A DNA stretch of 64,000 nucleotides from Palsa-504 sp963756575. GTDB taxonomy: Bacteria; Actinomycetota; Actinomycetes; Streptosporangiales; Streptosporangiaceae. The notes under the pieces were generated by a model. The model made no database searches and was not told where the DNA came from. It saw only the letters and a program-made list of their open reading frames with translations. The translations under genes and the position numbers were made by a program. Positions 16,521 to 25,448 of the stretch are shown here, in pieces; position 1 is the first letter of the stretch, and every line of letters starts with the position of its first letter. Location: NCBI GenBank assembly GCA_963756575.1, contig CAVWOM010000013.1, positions 434,001 through 498,000 of the forward strand, given 5' to 3'.

Positions 16521-17708
16521 TCAGCCAGACCCTGACGAAGCTGCCAGGGGGCGGCGCGGGAGGCGGACGGTGATGTCGAGGCCCCCGGTGGAGACGGCGG
16601 TGGCGTGCACGGTTCCGTTGTGGACGGCGGCGATGGACGACACCAGGGCGAGGCCGAGACCGAAGCCGTCCTGGCGGGTGCGGTCGGCCAGCCGGGTGAA
16701 CGGCAGGAACAGGCGCTCGACCATGTCGGCCGGGACCACCGCTCCGGTGTTGACCACGCGCAGGACCGAGGCCGCGTCGCGGGTGGCCGTCGAGATCGTG
16801 ACGGTGCCGCCGTCGATGTTGTAACGCTCGGCGTTGTCGAGGAGGTTGGCGACGAGCCGTTCGAGCAGGACCCCGTCGCCGGCCACCGGGGCCGCGCCGA
16901 GCGAGGCGGTCGTCGTGATCCCGCGGGCGGGACGTCCTTCGAGCGCGTCTTCGGCCACGGCGGCCAGATCCAGCGGGTCGGTGAGTGCTCGCGCCTGGTT
17001 GCTGCGCGCGAGTACCAGCAGGGCCTCGATGAGCTGCTCGCAGTGATCGACGGCGTGGCGGACGTCGGCGGCCATCGACACCAGTTCCTCGCGGGCCGGC
17101 TCCGGTTTGGCCAGGACGACGTCGATCGCGGTGCGCATGACGGTCAGTGGCGTCCGCAGCTCATGGCTGGCGTTGGCGATGAACTGCCGCTGGCTGGTGA
17201 ACGCGCGGTCGAGCCGTTCGAGCATCGTGTCGAAGGTGTCGGCGAGCTCGCGCAGCTCGTCGCGCGGGCCCTGCAGGGCGATGCGCTGGGACAGGTCCTG
17301 CTCGCCGGCCGCGCGGGCCGCCGCGGTAAGCCGGTGCACCGGCCGCAGGATGCGACCGGCGGCGATCCAGCCCGCGGCCACGGCGAGCAGGGTGACGGCG
17401 GCCAGGCTGAGCAGCGAGTAGGTCAGCAGGTGGGTGAGCGTCGTGCCGCGCTGGGCCGCGGCGCCGGCCTGGACGCCGTTGACATACAGCCCGGTGCACT
17501 TGCTGACGCCGGCGCCGCCACCCTGCGCCGCTTCCAGGCACTGCGCGATCGCCTGCTGGCCGGCCGGCGAGATGCCAGCGATCGCCTTGTCGTCGAAGGT
17601 GTGCGCGACCAGCAGGTAGGTGACCGCTACAAGCGCGGCCCCGCCCAGCGCGAACAGCGACGCGTACAGCAGCGTCAGCCGGGACCGGGCGCTGAGATGC
17701 CTTCTCAC
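16521..17708 (-). CDS. sensor histidine kinase (HisKA/HATPase type), partner of 17705-18355
   Basis: 395 residues. The GTG start at 17708 overlaps the regulator stop (GTGA). LTLLYASLFALGGAALVAV is the first membrane helix, an extracytoplasmic loop of ~70 residues with two cysteines follows, and LLTYSLLSLAAVTLLAVAAG is the second helix. A HAMP domain leads into FIANASHELRTPLTVMRTAI with the phosphorylated histidine, and LVANLLDNAERYN is the N-box. DGFGLGLALVSSIAAVH forms the G2 box. The loop sequence resembles that of the second kinase at 42527, and both systems lie next to lipoproteins of the same family. Confidence 0.93.
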   Translation of the reverse strand: MRRHLSARSRLTLLYASLFALGGAALVAVTYLLVAHTFDDKAIAGISPAGQQAIAQCLEAAQGGGAGVSKCTGLYVNGVQAGAAAQRGTTLTHLLTYSLLSLAAVTLLAVAAGWIAAGRILRPVHRLTAAARAAGEQDLSQRIALQGPRDELRELADTFDTMLERLDRAFTSQRQFIANASHELRTPLTVMRTAIDVVLAKPEPAREELVSMAADVRHAVDHCEQLIEALLVLARSNQARALTDPLDLAAVAEDALEGRPARGITTTASLGAAPVAGDGVLLERLVANLLDNAERYNIDGGTVTISTATRDAASVLRVVNTGAVVPADMVERLFLPFTRLADRTRQDGFGLGLALVSSIAAVHNGTVHATAVSTGGLDITVRLPRRPLAASSGSG

Positions 17709-18355
17709 AGCCGGTAGCCGACGCCGGTGACGGTCTCGATCAGGGGCGGGTCGCCGAGCTTGCGCCGCAACCGCCCGACGGTCACCGCGACCGTGTTGCT
17801 GAACGGGTCGGCGTACGCGTCCCACACCCGCTCGAGCAGTTCCTCGGCGCTGACCGTGGCGCCGTCCGCGCCGGCCAGGCAGTCCAGCACGCCGAACTCC
17901 TTGCGGGTCAGGGTCAGCGGGACGCCGGCCCGGCTGACGCGGTGCCGCGCGCGATCGACGACCAGGTCACCCCGCCGCACGACCGCGGGCGAGCCGGGTC
18001 CGCGCCGCCCGAGGGCACGGACGCGCGCGATCAGCTCGGGAAAGGCGAACGGCTTGCCCAGGTAGTCATCGGCGCCCAGCTCCAGCCCGTCGACCCGGTC
18101 CTCGACGTCGGTGGCCGCGGTGAGCATCAGGATGCGGCTGGGCGAGCGTTCAGCCACCAGCCCCCGGCAGACCCGGTCGCCGTGCACGGCCGGCAGGTCG
18201 CGGTCGAGCACGACCACGTCGTAGTCGGTGCTGGCGGCGCCCTCCAGGGCGGCCGCGCCGTCGTAGACCACGTCGACGGCGAAACCCGCGTCGCGCAAGC
18301 CCTCGCCGATCCGGTTGGCCAGCACCACGTGATCCTCCACGACCAAGACTCGCAC
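17705..18355 (-). CDS. OmpR-family response regulator
   Basis: 216 residues starting with GTG at 18355 (VRVLVVEDHVVLANRIGEGL). The receiver domain has the acidic pair in VVEDH, the phospho-acceptor aspartate in VVVLDRDLP, and the lysine in DDYLGKPFAFPELIARV. The C-terminal winged helix follows (PLTLTRKEFGVLDCLAGADG, FSNTVAVTVGRLRRKLG, ETVTGVGYRL) and binds DNA. It is co-transcribed with the kinase. The gap to the divergent lipoprotein gene holds a palindrome at 18376-18388 that is a candidate binding site. The regulator at 41877 is a close paralogue. Confidence 0.94.
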   Translation of the reverse strand: MRVLVVEDHVVLANRIGEGLRDAGFAVDVVYDGAAALEGAASTDYDVVVLDRDLPAVHGDRVCRGLVAERSPSRILMLTAATDVEDRVDGLELGADDYLGKPFAFPELIARVRALGRRGPGSPAVVRRGDLVVDRARHRVSRAGVPLTLTRKEFGVLDCLAGADGATVSAEELLERVWDAYADPFSNTVAVTVGRLRRKLGDPPLIETVTGVGYRL

Positions 18356-18375
18356 ATACAGATTGTGCGCCCGGC

Positions 18376-18388
18376 CGGATGACATCCG
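18376..18388. promoter_or_regulatory. palindrome between response regulator and lipoprotein operon
   Basis: CGGATG-A-CATCCG is a 6-base inverted repeat in the divergent promoter gap. The paralogous locus at 41.8 kb has GGGGTGACATCACCCC in the same position. Both share the centre TGACATC, so this is a good candidate for the response-regulator site. Confidence 0.45.
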
Positions 18389-18473
18389 TCTAACAAGGCG
18401 TGTTCGGCTCGTGTCACGGGTGGCGCGCGAGAGTGGCGGAGAAGTCACGATCCAGCCCCCGAGGAGGCAGTAA

Positions 18474-19104
18474 ATGAACAACGGCCCTCGTCCGCGGACG
18501 CGGCCCGTGACCGCCCTGGCCCTGGCCGGCCTCGTGCTGCTGATGGCGGCCTGCGGCACCAGCCCGGCGTCCGGCGGCGGCTCGCCCGCCGACGGCGGCC
18601 CGTCGCCGGCCAGCAGCTCGCCGGCCAGCAGCTCGCCGGCCAGCGCTCGCCGCCAGCCGGCCGTCGCCCGTCGGTAGCGGCGGCGGGTCGTCAGCGACGT
18701 TCGTCGCGGACGAGCTCGCCTTCGCCCGTTGCGTGCGCTCCCACGGGGTGCCGGATTATCCTGACCCCGACAGCAGCGGGCATTTCTCTAAGCAGCAGCT
18801 GGAGGCGCTCGGGCTCAGCACGTCCCAGCTGCGGGCGGCGCAGGCCCCCTGCCAGAACCTGCTCCCGGCCGGGCCGGCTCCCCTCACGGCCCAGGAGCAG
18901 CAGGATTACCTGAGGGGGGCCGCCTGCATGCGCTCGCACGGCATCAGCAACTTTCCCGACCCGGTCTTCTCCGGCGGGAGTGTTACCTACCCCATCCCCT
19001 CGAGCATCGACACCAAGTCGACGCGGTTCGCCCGGGCCCGGCAGACCTGCGCGAGGCTCATCCCCGCCGGGCTCCCCTACAGCAGCACCGGGTCGGGGGG
19101 CTGA
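18474..19104 (+). pseudogene. lipoprotein with CMRSHG-PDP repeats, frameshifted in a Ser/Pro/Ala linker
   Basis: Residues 1-60 (frame 1) form a lipoprotein signal (ALALAGLVLLMAACG, Cys at the lipobox) and a linker made of repeated SSPAS units. The linker DNA is a 15-nt tandem repeat whose third copy is one base short, and frame 1 stops at 18677. The mature domain continues in the next frame from about 18670: FVADELAFARCVRSHGVPDY, then a second module AACMRSHGISNFPDPVFSGG, ending PYSSTGSGG. The lipoprotein at 41251-41790 has the same two-module design. Its stop overlaps the adaptor start (TGATG), so it is the first gene of an export operon. Confidence 0.72.
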
Positions 19105-20198
19105 TGGCCGGGAAAAAGGCAGGCGGCTGGGCGGCCCTGGGCGTCGTGGTGGTTGTGGCCGTGGTGGTGCTGGCCGGGGTGTTCTCCACGGCCGCCGCAC
19201 CGGGGTCCGGGCCACCGCCGGGCGCGCCCGCGCCGGCCACGGCGACGGTGACCCGGCAGGACCTGTCGGCGGTGACGCCGGTGACCGCGACGCTGGGGTA
19301 CGCCGGGTCCTACCTGGTGCGGGGGCAGGGCGGCGGGACGCTGACCTGGTTGCCGTCACCGGGTCAGGTGATCCGGCAGGGCCAGGTGCTGGACCGGACC
19401 GGCAACGGCTCCCCGGTGGTGCTGCTGTACGGCCGGGTCCCGGACTGGCGAGCCCTGGCCGAGGGAATCACCGGGCAGGACGTCTCCCAGCTCAACCACG
19501 ACCTGGTGCGCCTCGGCTACGCCGACCGGGCGCAGATCGTCGCGCTGGGCTGGGATTACTACTCGTGGGAGACGGGGTCCGGCGTGCAGCGGCTGGAGGA
19601 GCACCTGGGGGTGTCCTGGCCGCCGGGCTCGCTGTCGCTGGGACAGGTGGTGTTCGAGCCGGAGGCGATCCGGGTCGCCCAGGTGACCGGGATCCTGGGC
19701 GGCCCGGCGAACGGCCCGGTGCTGGCGGCGACCTCGGACCGGCAGGTCGTGACGATCCCGCTCGACGCCGCCGACCAGTCGGAGGTCAAGGTGGGGGACG
19801 CGGTCAGCGTCACGCTGCCGGACGGGACGACCACGCCCGGGGTGGTGTCCTCGGTCGGCACGGTGGCGACCACCACGTCCGGGGCGGGGCAGAACCCGGT
19901 CACCACGATCCCGGTGCAGGTGAGGCTGACCGATCCGGGGGCGGCGGGCACGCTGGACCAGGCGCCGGTGACGGTGAACCTCACCACCGGGAGCAGCCCC
20001 GGGCCGGTGCTCGCGGTGCCGGTGACGGCGCTGGTGGCGCGGGCGCCGGGCGGGTACCTGGTGGAGGTGGCCGGCCCGGGGAACACGCGGCGCTGGGTCG
20101 GCGTGCGGGTCGGCCCGGTCTTCGACGACACCAGCGGGCTGGTACAGGTGACCGGGAACCTGACGCCCGGGCAGCATGTCGTGGTGCCGGCGTCGTGA
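19104..20198 (+). CDS. efflux periplasmic adaptor-like protein with peptidoglycan-binding-type domain (MacA-like)
   Basis: 364 residues. One N-terminal membrane anchor (AALGVVVVVAVVVLAGVFST) is followed by an adaptor barrel. The centre has a peptidoglycan-binding-like module (GITGQDVSQLNHDLVRLGYA), then the barrel resumes (VVTIPLDAADQSEVKVGDAV, SVTLPDGTTTPGVVSSVGTV), ending GNLTPGQHVVVP. Actinobacterial proteins of this build lie with MacB-type ABC exporters and link the membrane pump to the cell envelope. It overlaps both neighbours (TGATG upstream, GTGA downstream), so the whole cluster is translationally coupled. Confidence 0.88.
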   Translation: MAGKKAGGWAALGVVVVVAVVVLAGVFSTAAAPGSGPPPGAPAPATATVTRQDLSAVTPVTATLGYAGSYLVRGQGGGTLTWLPSPGQVIRQGQVLDRTGNGSPVVLLYGRVPDWRALAEGITGQDVSQLNHDLVRLGYADRAQIVALGWDYYSWETGSGVQRLEEHLGVSWPPGSLSLGQVVFEPEAIRVAQVTGILGGPANGPVLAATSDRQVVTIPLDAADQSEVKVGDAVSVTLPDGTTTPGVVSSVGTVATTTSGAGQNPVTTIPVQVRLTDPGAAGTLDQAPVTVNLTTGSSPGPVLAVPVTALVARAPGGYLVEVAGPGNTRRWVGVRVGPVFDDTSGLVQVTGNLTPGQHVVVPAS

Positions 20199-20908
20199 GC
20201 GCGGTACCGGTGCTGGAGCTGGCGAACGTGTCGAAGGTGTATCCGGGGCAGCCGCCGGTGCGGGCGCTGGAGCAGGTGAGCCTAACGGTGGCGGCCGGGG
20301 AGCTGACCGCCATCGTGGGGCCCTCGGGATCGGGCAAGTCCACGCTGCTGCATTTGATGGGCACCTTGGACCAGCCGACGGCCGGGGCGGTGCGCATCAC
20401 CGGCCTGGACGCGGCGCGGATGCGGGACCGGGAGCTGGCGGCGCTGCGGGCCCGCCGGATCGGGTTCGTGTTCCAGCAGTTCTTCCTGGCCGAGCACCAG
20501 AGCGTGCTCGGCAACGTGGCCGACGGGCTGCTGTACGCCGGGGTCCGGCGGAGCGAGCGGCGCCGGCTGGCGGCCGCGGCGCTCGGCCGGGTCGGGCTGG
20601 CGCACCGGTCCGCCGCCCGGCCGCCCCAGCTGTCGGGGGGCGAGCGGCAGCGGGTGGCGATCGCCCGTGCGGTGGCGGGCGGGCCGCCGGTGGTGCTGGC
20701 CGACGAGCCGACGGGGAACCTCGACTCCGCGACTGGCGCCGCGATCCTGGCCCTGCTGGAGGAGCTCAACGCGACCGGGACCACGGTCGTCATCATCACC
20801 CACGACCATGCGGTCGCCGCCCGGGCGCGGCGCCGCATCGAGATGCTCGACGGGCGCATCGTGGCCGATACCAGCCTCGTCCGCGCCGGGCAGGAAGGAC
20901 CGTCATGA
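20195..20908 (+). CDS. ABC transporter ATP-binding protein (MacB/LolD type)
   Basis: 237 residues from GTG 20195. Walker A IVGPSGSGKSTLLHLMG, Q-loop FVFQQFFL, signature QLSGGERQRVAIARAV, Walker B VVLADEPTGNLDSATG and the switch histidine IITHDH are all intact. NLDS and the overall length are typical of the LolD/MacB exporters, which couple ATP use to extrusion of lipoproteins, peptides or drugs. Overlaps of 4 bases join it to the adaptor and the permease. Confidence 0.95.
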   Translation: MSAVPVLELANVSKVYPGQPPVRALEQVSLTVAAGELTAIVGPSGSGKSTLLHLMGTLDQPTAGAVRITGLDAARMRDRELAALRARRIGFVFQQFFLAEHQSVLGNVADGLLYAGVRRSERRRLAAAALGRVGLAHRSAARPPQLSGGERQRVAIARAVAGGPPVVLADEPTGNLDSATGAAILALLEELNATGTTVVIITHDHAVAARARRRIEMLDGRIVADTSLVRAGQEGPS

Positions 20909-22109
20909 CCGTCCCGTCGGCCGCCCGGCTGAGGCCCGGTGACCTGGCCGCCCTGGCCGCGGTCGGGCTGCGCACCAGGAAGCTGCGCGCCGGGCTGTCG
21001 GCGCTGGGCGTCGCGATCGGGGTAGCGGCGATCGTCGCCGTCCTCGGCCTGGCCGCCTCTTCCTCCGCCGCGCTGCTGGCCGAGATCTCCCAGCTGGGCA
21101 CCAACCTGCTGACCGTCACCAACGGGCAGACCCTCACCGGCGAGAACGCCGAGCTGCCGATGGCAGCCCCGGGCATGATCGCCCGGCTGCCCGGCGTCAC
21201 CGCCGTGCAGGACACCGGCACGGTCGGCGGCGTCGACGTCTACAAGTCCCCGTACGTCCCCGCGGGCCAGACCAACGCCCTGAGTGTGGAGGCCGCCACC
21301 CTGGGCCTGCCCGCCACGGCCGGCACCGCGCTGGCCCAGGGCCGTTACCTGAACCCCGCGACCGAACGAGAGCCCGTCGCCGTCCTCGGTGCCGCCGCCG
21401 CCCAGTTGCTGGGCATCGACCGGGTCCGGTCCGGGATGCGCATCTGGGCCGGCGGCCAGTGGTTCTACGTCACCGGCGTCCTCAGCCATGCCGTGCTGGC
21501 ACCGGAGATCGACGCCGCGGTCCTGATCGGGTTCCCCGCCGCCGAGAAATACCTGCACTTCGACGGGCACCCGTCGCGGGTTTACGTCCGTACCGTCAGC
21601 ACCCAGGCCGCCACCACGCGGGTAGACAGCCTGCTCGGATACCAGGCCAACCCGGAAAACCCGAGTCAGGTCGACGTCTCCCGGCCGTCAAGCGCGCTCA
21701 CCGCCCAGGCCGACGCCAAGAGCGCCCTGGACACCCTGTTCCTGGGCCTGGGCGCGATCGCGTTGCTGGTCGGCGCGATCGGGGTGGCCAACATCATGGT
21801 CATCTCCGTGCTGGAACGCCGCTCCGAGATCGGGCTGCGCCGTGCCCTGGGCGCGACCAAGGGCCAGATCCGCGTCCAGTTCCTGGCCGAGGCCATCGTG
21901 CTGTCACTGGCCGGCGGGGCGCCGGCGTCGCCATCGGCGCCGTGGCCACCGCCCTCTACGCCCGCAGCCACCGCGAGCTTCTCGTCATCCCGGCCGAAGC
22001 CTGGGCCGGGGGGCTCGCCGCCGCCATCGTGATCGGTGCCCTGGCCGGACTGCTGCCCGCTATCCGCGCCGCCCGCCTGTCCCCCACCCAGGCCCTGTGG
22101 ACCATGTGA
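20905..22109 (+). pseudogene. MacB-like ABC permease, frameshifted near its C-terminus
   Basis: The first ~340 residues are a normal MacB/FtsX-type permease: cytoplasmic N-terminus (VGLRTRKLRAGLSALGVAIG), first membrane helix, large external MacB domain, then LGAIALLVGAIGVANIMVIS and VLERRSEIGLRRALGATKGQ. At 21916-21919 (GGGG) the frame is lost. One extra G restores GAGVAIGAVATALYARS, then the last helix GLAAAIVIGALAGLLPAIRA and ARLSPTQALW. The as-read frame ends at 22032 with nonsense residues. A single-base error in the assembly would explain this. Otherwise the exporter has lost its last two helices and is likely dead. Confidence 0.82.
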
Positions 22110-22301
22110 GGGTGGTCAGGACCGCGATCCCTATGGAGGCATTACCGGTGTATTTGTGCGGCGCGGTCTTGACGAACTTGTAGCTGCGCAGGCTGGTCGC
22201 GTTGGTCATGGTCCACGGGCCGTGTTCCGATGGCCCGCTGAACTGCTGCAAGCCAAAGTACCGGAACGTACCCGGGTGAAGATCAGCTGGAACCGGCCCT
22301 A
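22110..22301 (-). pseudogene. C-terminal remnant of an unrecognised protein
   Basis: On the minus strand this stretch reads LHPGTFRYFGLQQFSGPSEH, GPWTMTNATSLRSYKFVKTA and PHKYTGNASIGIAVLTTL, with natural-looking composition and lower GC than around it. There is no start codon with a ribosome-binding site, and the frame runs on past the probable end into the 3' end of the permease gene. It looks like a fragment of a gene whose other part is lost. I cannot name the family. Confidence 0.35.
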
Positions 22302-22322
22302 GTTGCGCCCGATGCGGGGTCG

Positions 22323-22654
22323 ATGTTCCATGGGTGCGGCTCCTTTTCTGTGAGCCCGGTCCCGGGGCGCCTGATCCGTGCGGGGCGTGCGGTAGCGGCC
22401 GGGGCCGCCCAGGGGCGCCCCGGCAACCACCGCGATGCCACATCGATGTGGTCTTGACCACCGCAGAGTCACATTGACGTGGCGGCCCGGGGCCGGCGCC
22501 GGGTGGCGGGCGGGAGATCCGGGGGCTGCCGGGCCGGGCTGACGGGGCTGGGGGGCCGGGCCGGGCTGACGGGGCTGGGGGGAATACCGGGGCGGACCGG
22601 CTCGCAGCGGCCGCCAGGCCGCTCACACCAAAGGAGCCGCACCCATGGGAACAT
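22323..22654. repeat. inverted pair of ~24-bp repeats
   Basis: The segment at 22323-22346 (ATGTTCC ATGGGTGCGG CTCCTTT) recurs in inverted orientation at 22630-22654 with one additional C. The two copies enclose about 280 bases without genes. They may mark the ends of a small lost or non-autonomous element, but no target-site duplication is evident. Confidence 0.5.
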
Positions 22655-22820
22655 AGAGCCGGCTGGGACCGGCACGATGGAACATCGAGCCGGCTGGGGA
22701 CAGGCCTGTGTGGGACGGCTGAGCGGCTGGTGACGCCTGGGGTGTGAGGGACCGTCTCGGGATGCACGGAAGGAAAGCACCTCGGGCTGGACACCTCGTG
22801 GGCGCGGATGTGGGGCGTGG

Positions 22821-22920
22821 GCGCGGCGTGGGGCGTGAGGGGCGGGCGCGGCGTGGGGCGTGAGGGGCGGGCGCGGCGTGGGGCGTGAGGGGCGGGCGCG
22901 GCGTGGGGCGTGAGGGGCGG
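22821..22920. repeat. four perfect 25-bp tandem repeats
   Basis: The 25-base unit beginning gcgcggcgtggggcgtgagg starts at 22821, 22846, 22871 and 22896 and is identical in all four copies, with a partial degenerate copy before and after. The unit length is not a multiple of three, so it is not a coding repeat. The perfect identity suggests recent expansion. Confidence 0.9.
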
Positions 22921-22952
22921 GCGCGGGGTGGGGGGCGGGGCGGGGGTTGGGG

Positions 22953-23489
22953 TTAGTGGGTGGTTTGGAGGGTGGTGATTAGGTGGTTTATGTCGATCTC
23001 GCCGGAGGTGTCGACCTGGATTACGGGGCCGAGGCCGAGGGGCGGGGGCGGGTCGCCCCATAGTTCCTCGTCGGTGCGCATTTCGTCGAGGTGCCCGGCG
23101 TGACGGCGGCTGGCGCGGGCCTGATAGCGGGCCTGGGCTAGGGTGCGGGGAAGGGTGCAGTGCACCTCGATCAGCCGGCCGGGCAGGGCCCGGGCGGCGG
23201 GCAGGGCGTAGTCGAACCAGGTGCTGTCCAGCACGGCGCCTGGGCAGCGGCGGGCCACTTGCAGCATCGCGAGCACCGCGGCCCGGCCTAGCCGCTGCGA
23301 GTCGGCCACCGTCCGGGGCGGGCCCAGGGCGTCCATCAAGGCTTCCTTGATCTCGTCCTTGGCCAGCAGCGGCAGGCCCAGGCGGGGGGCCAGGGCGGCC
23401 GCCAGCGTGCTCTTGCCGGATCCGGGCCAGCCGGCCACCAGCACGAACAACCCGGCGCCGGGCGGGTCGCGGGGGTCGGGGACGGTCAC
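22953..23489 (-). CDS. P-loop kinase-like AAA-family ATPase
   Basis: 178 residues. LFVLVAGWPGSGKSTLAAAL is the Walker A strand and loop near the N-terminus. GLPLLAKDEIKEALMDALG is the substrate-binding segment seen in small-molecule kinases such as gluconate or chloramphenicol phosphotransferases. VLDSTWFDYAL fits the Walker B-like strand, and a basic lid helix (ARYQARASRRHAGH) precedes the C-terminus. It probably phosphorylates a small molecule or nucleotide; the substrate is unknown. Its start overlaps the end of the broken SDR gene upstream by 4 bases, implying an old operon. Confidence 0.8.
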   Translation of the reverse strand: MTVPDPRDPPGAGLFVLVAGWPGSGKSTLAAALAPRLGLPLLAKDEIKEALMDALGPPRTVADSQRLGRAAVLAMLQVARRCPGAVLDSTWFDYALPAARALPGRLIEVHCTLPRTLAQARYQARASRRHAGHLDEMRTDEELWGDPPPPLGLGPVIQVDTSGEIDINHLITTLQTTH

Positions 23490-24134
23490 GGCGTGAACTC
23501 CGTCGCGACGATGCGCTGGCCGGTATGGCCGTCGGAGGCGCGGGAGGCGAGCCAGACCACCGGCGGCCCCATGACGGCCGGGTCGAGCCAGGTGGCCTGC
23601 GCCTCCTCCGGCGCGTCATCAGGCGTCATGCCGGTGCGGGTGGCGCCGCCGGGGAGGAGCAGGTTCACGTCGACGCCGGTGCCGGCCAGGTCGGCGGCCA
23701 TGACGCGGGACAGCGCGTCGGTGGCGGCGCGGGACGGGCCATGCGGAACGAAGCCGCGCCGCCGCATGGTCGCGTCGTTGACCGAGATGTTGACGATCTT
23801 CCCGTGCCCGGCGGCGAGCATGTGCGGCACGACGGCCCGGGCCACCAGGAAGTAGCCGAGCACGTTCGTCGCGAACAGGTCGCGGAAGACCGTCAGGAAC
23901 GTGGTCCACGCCGGCGGTGACGGATTGCTCGTCGCGGACGTCCATGACGAGGCCGATCGCGGCGGGTCCGATCCGGGCGGCGGCGTCCTGGACGCGCTCC
24001 CGGGTGCGGCCGGTGAGGACGCCGCGGGCGCCGGCCCCGGCCAGGGCCAGGCTCATGGCGAGGCCCAGGCCGCTGGTACCGCCGGTGACGAGCGCGCGGA
24101 CGCCCTGGAGTTCCGGTTCGGGCGGCTGGCTCAC
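23486..24134 (-). pseudogene. short-chain dehydrogenase with internal deletion and frameshift
   Basis: From GTG 24134 the protein opens normally (VRALVTGGTSGLGLAMSLAL, TGRTRERVQDAAARIG, GLVMDVRDEQSVTAGVDH). Near 23895 the frame changes and the sequence resumes as TVFRDLFATNVLGYFLVARA and VVPHMLAAGHGKIVNISVND. It continues with HGPSRAATDALSRVMAADLA and LLLPGGATRTGMTPDD. The NNAG segment that should lie at the junction is missing, so about 30 residues are lost as well as the frame. The catalytic tyrosine position (YxxxK) reads HGPSRAA. This is not a simple one-base sequencing error; the gene is probably dead. Confidence 0.75.
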
Positions 24135-24195
24135 GTCGCCGACCTTACCGGGGAAGGTGGCGGTAAGTTGAGATGGCGGCCCGGTCAGGGAAGAG

Positions 24196-25443
24196 GTGGT
24201 CACGGCGTCTGGTGAGGCTGGCTACGACCCGATGCGGCAGTTCGCCGAACTGGCCGGGGACGTGCGGGATCCCTATCCGATGTTCGCCGGGATCCGGGCG
24301 CAGACCCCGGTGCTGCACGTCGAGGTGGGCGGCGGGTCCGGGCGGTACCAGCACGACGAGCAGGCGCCGCGCATCACCTCGCTGTTCACCGTGACCAGCT
24401 ACGAGCTCGCGCAGCAGGTGCTCGCCGACCACGGGCGGTTCTCCTCGGCCGCCACCGCCATGACCGTGGGCCCGGTCATCGGGCACTCCATCTTGGAGAT
24501 GGACCCGCCCGAGCACCAGCGGCACCGGGCCCTGGTGGCCCGGGCGTTCCGGGCCCGGGTGCTGGACCAGTGGAGCGACGCGGTCATCGGCGCCACCGTC
24601 CGCGAGCTGATCGACGCGTTCGCCCGGGACGGGCAGGCCGACCTGATCCCGCAGCTGACGTTCCCGTTCCCGGTCCGGGTCATCGCCCGGGTCCTCGGCT
24701 TGCCCGAGGCCGACTGGCCGCAGTTCCTGCGGCTGTCGACGCAGCTGATCGCGGTCATGCGGAACTACGAGGGCGCGGTCGCGGCGAGCCGGGAGCTGCG
24801 CGGGTACTTCGGCGAGATCATCGCCGACCGGCGCCGGCGCAGTGTGCATCACCGGCGCGACGACGACCTGGTGAGCCAGCTGGTCTCGGCCGAGGTGGAC
24901 GGGCGCCGGCTGAGCGACGACGAGATCTACCCGTTCCTGCTGCTGCTCCTGCCGGCCGGGGCGGAGACGACGTACCGGTCGTCGAGCAACCTGCTGTACG
25001 GCCTGCTGTCCAGCCCGGGGCAGCTGGACATGGTCCGGGCCGACCGGGGGCTGGTCCCGCAGGCCATCGAGGAGGCGCTGCGATGGGAGACGCCGGTGCT
25101 GACCGTGGCCCGGCTGGCGACCGAGGACGTGGAACTGGGCGGAGTGCGCATCCCGGCGGGGAGCTTCGTGGCGGTGTCGCTGGGGTCGGCCAACCGGGAT
25201 CCGGGCCGGTACGCCGACCCGGATGCCTTCGACGTCATGCGGGATGAGGGGCAAGCTACGTCGTTTGGTCATGGGATTCATAAGTGCCTGGGGATGCATC
25301 TGGCGCGGATGGAAATGCGGGTGCTGCTGAACGCGGTGCTCGACCGGCTGCCGGGGCTGCGACTCGACCCGGACGCGGAGGACGTGCACATCCACGGGCT
25401 GATCTTCCGGTCGCCGCCGAACCTGCCGGTGCGGTTCGGCTAG
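24196..25443 (+). CDS. cytochrome P450
   Basis: 415 residues with every P450 landmark. The I-helix is LLPAGAETTYRSSSN (the acid-alcohol pair reads E-T, preceded by AGA), and the K-helix ExxR lies in IEEALRWETPVL. The heme loop is FGHGIHKCLGMHLAR with the cysteine ligand at about residue 364. HSILEMDPPEHQRHRALVAR is the C-helix region that touches the heme propionates. It would need a separate ferredoxin and reductase, and none is encoded nearby. It is divergent from the broken SDR gene. The substrate is unknown. Confidence 0.95.
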   Translation: MVTASGEAGYDPMRQFAELAGDVRDPYPMFAGIRAQTPVLHVEVGGGSGRYQHDEQAPRITSLFTVTSYELAQQVLADHGRFSSAATAMTVGPVIGHSILEMDPPEHQRHRALVARAFRARVLDQWSDAVIGATVRELIDAFARDGQADLIPQLTFPFPVRVIARVLGLPEADWPQFLRLSTQLIAVMRNYEGAVAASRELRGYFGEIIADRRRRSVHHRRDDDLVSQLVSAEVDGRRLSDDEIYPFLLLLLPAGAETTYRSSSNLLYGLLSSPGQLDMVRADRGLVPQAIEEALRWETPVLTVARLATEDVELGGVRIPAGSFVAVSLGSANRDPGRYADPDAFDVMRDEGQATSFGHGIHKCLGMHLARMEMRVLLNAVLDRLPGLRLDPDAEDVHIHGLIFRSPPNLPVRFG

Positions 25444-25448
25444 CTAGG

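Larger units (their letters stand above)
22302..22952. other. gene-free, repeat-rich stretch
   Basis: I see no credible coding region here. It holds an inverted pair of 24/25-base copies (22323-22346 and 22630-22654), two direct copies of an AACAT-AGAGCCGGCTGGG segment (22651-22669 and 22682-22699), a 14-bp palindrome CCACATCGATGTGG (22438-22451), a doubled segment of about 28 bases around 22530-22585 and the 25-bp tandem array at 22821-22920. The stretch looks like the debris of several duplications and deletions. Confidence 0.6.

Noticed and set aside
22821..22920. Tandem 25-bp repeats as a CRISPR array
   Set aside because: The copies are head-to-tail with no spacers between them, and no cas genes are present.
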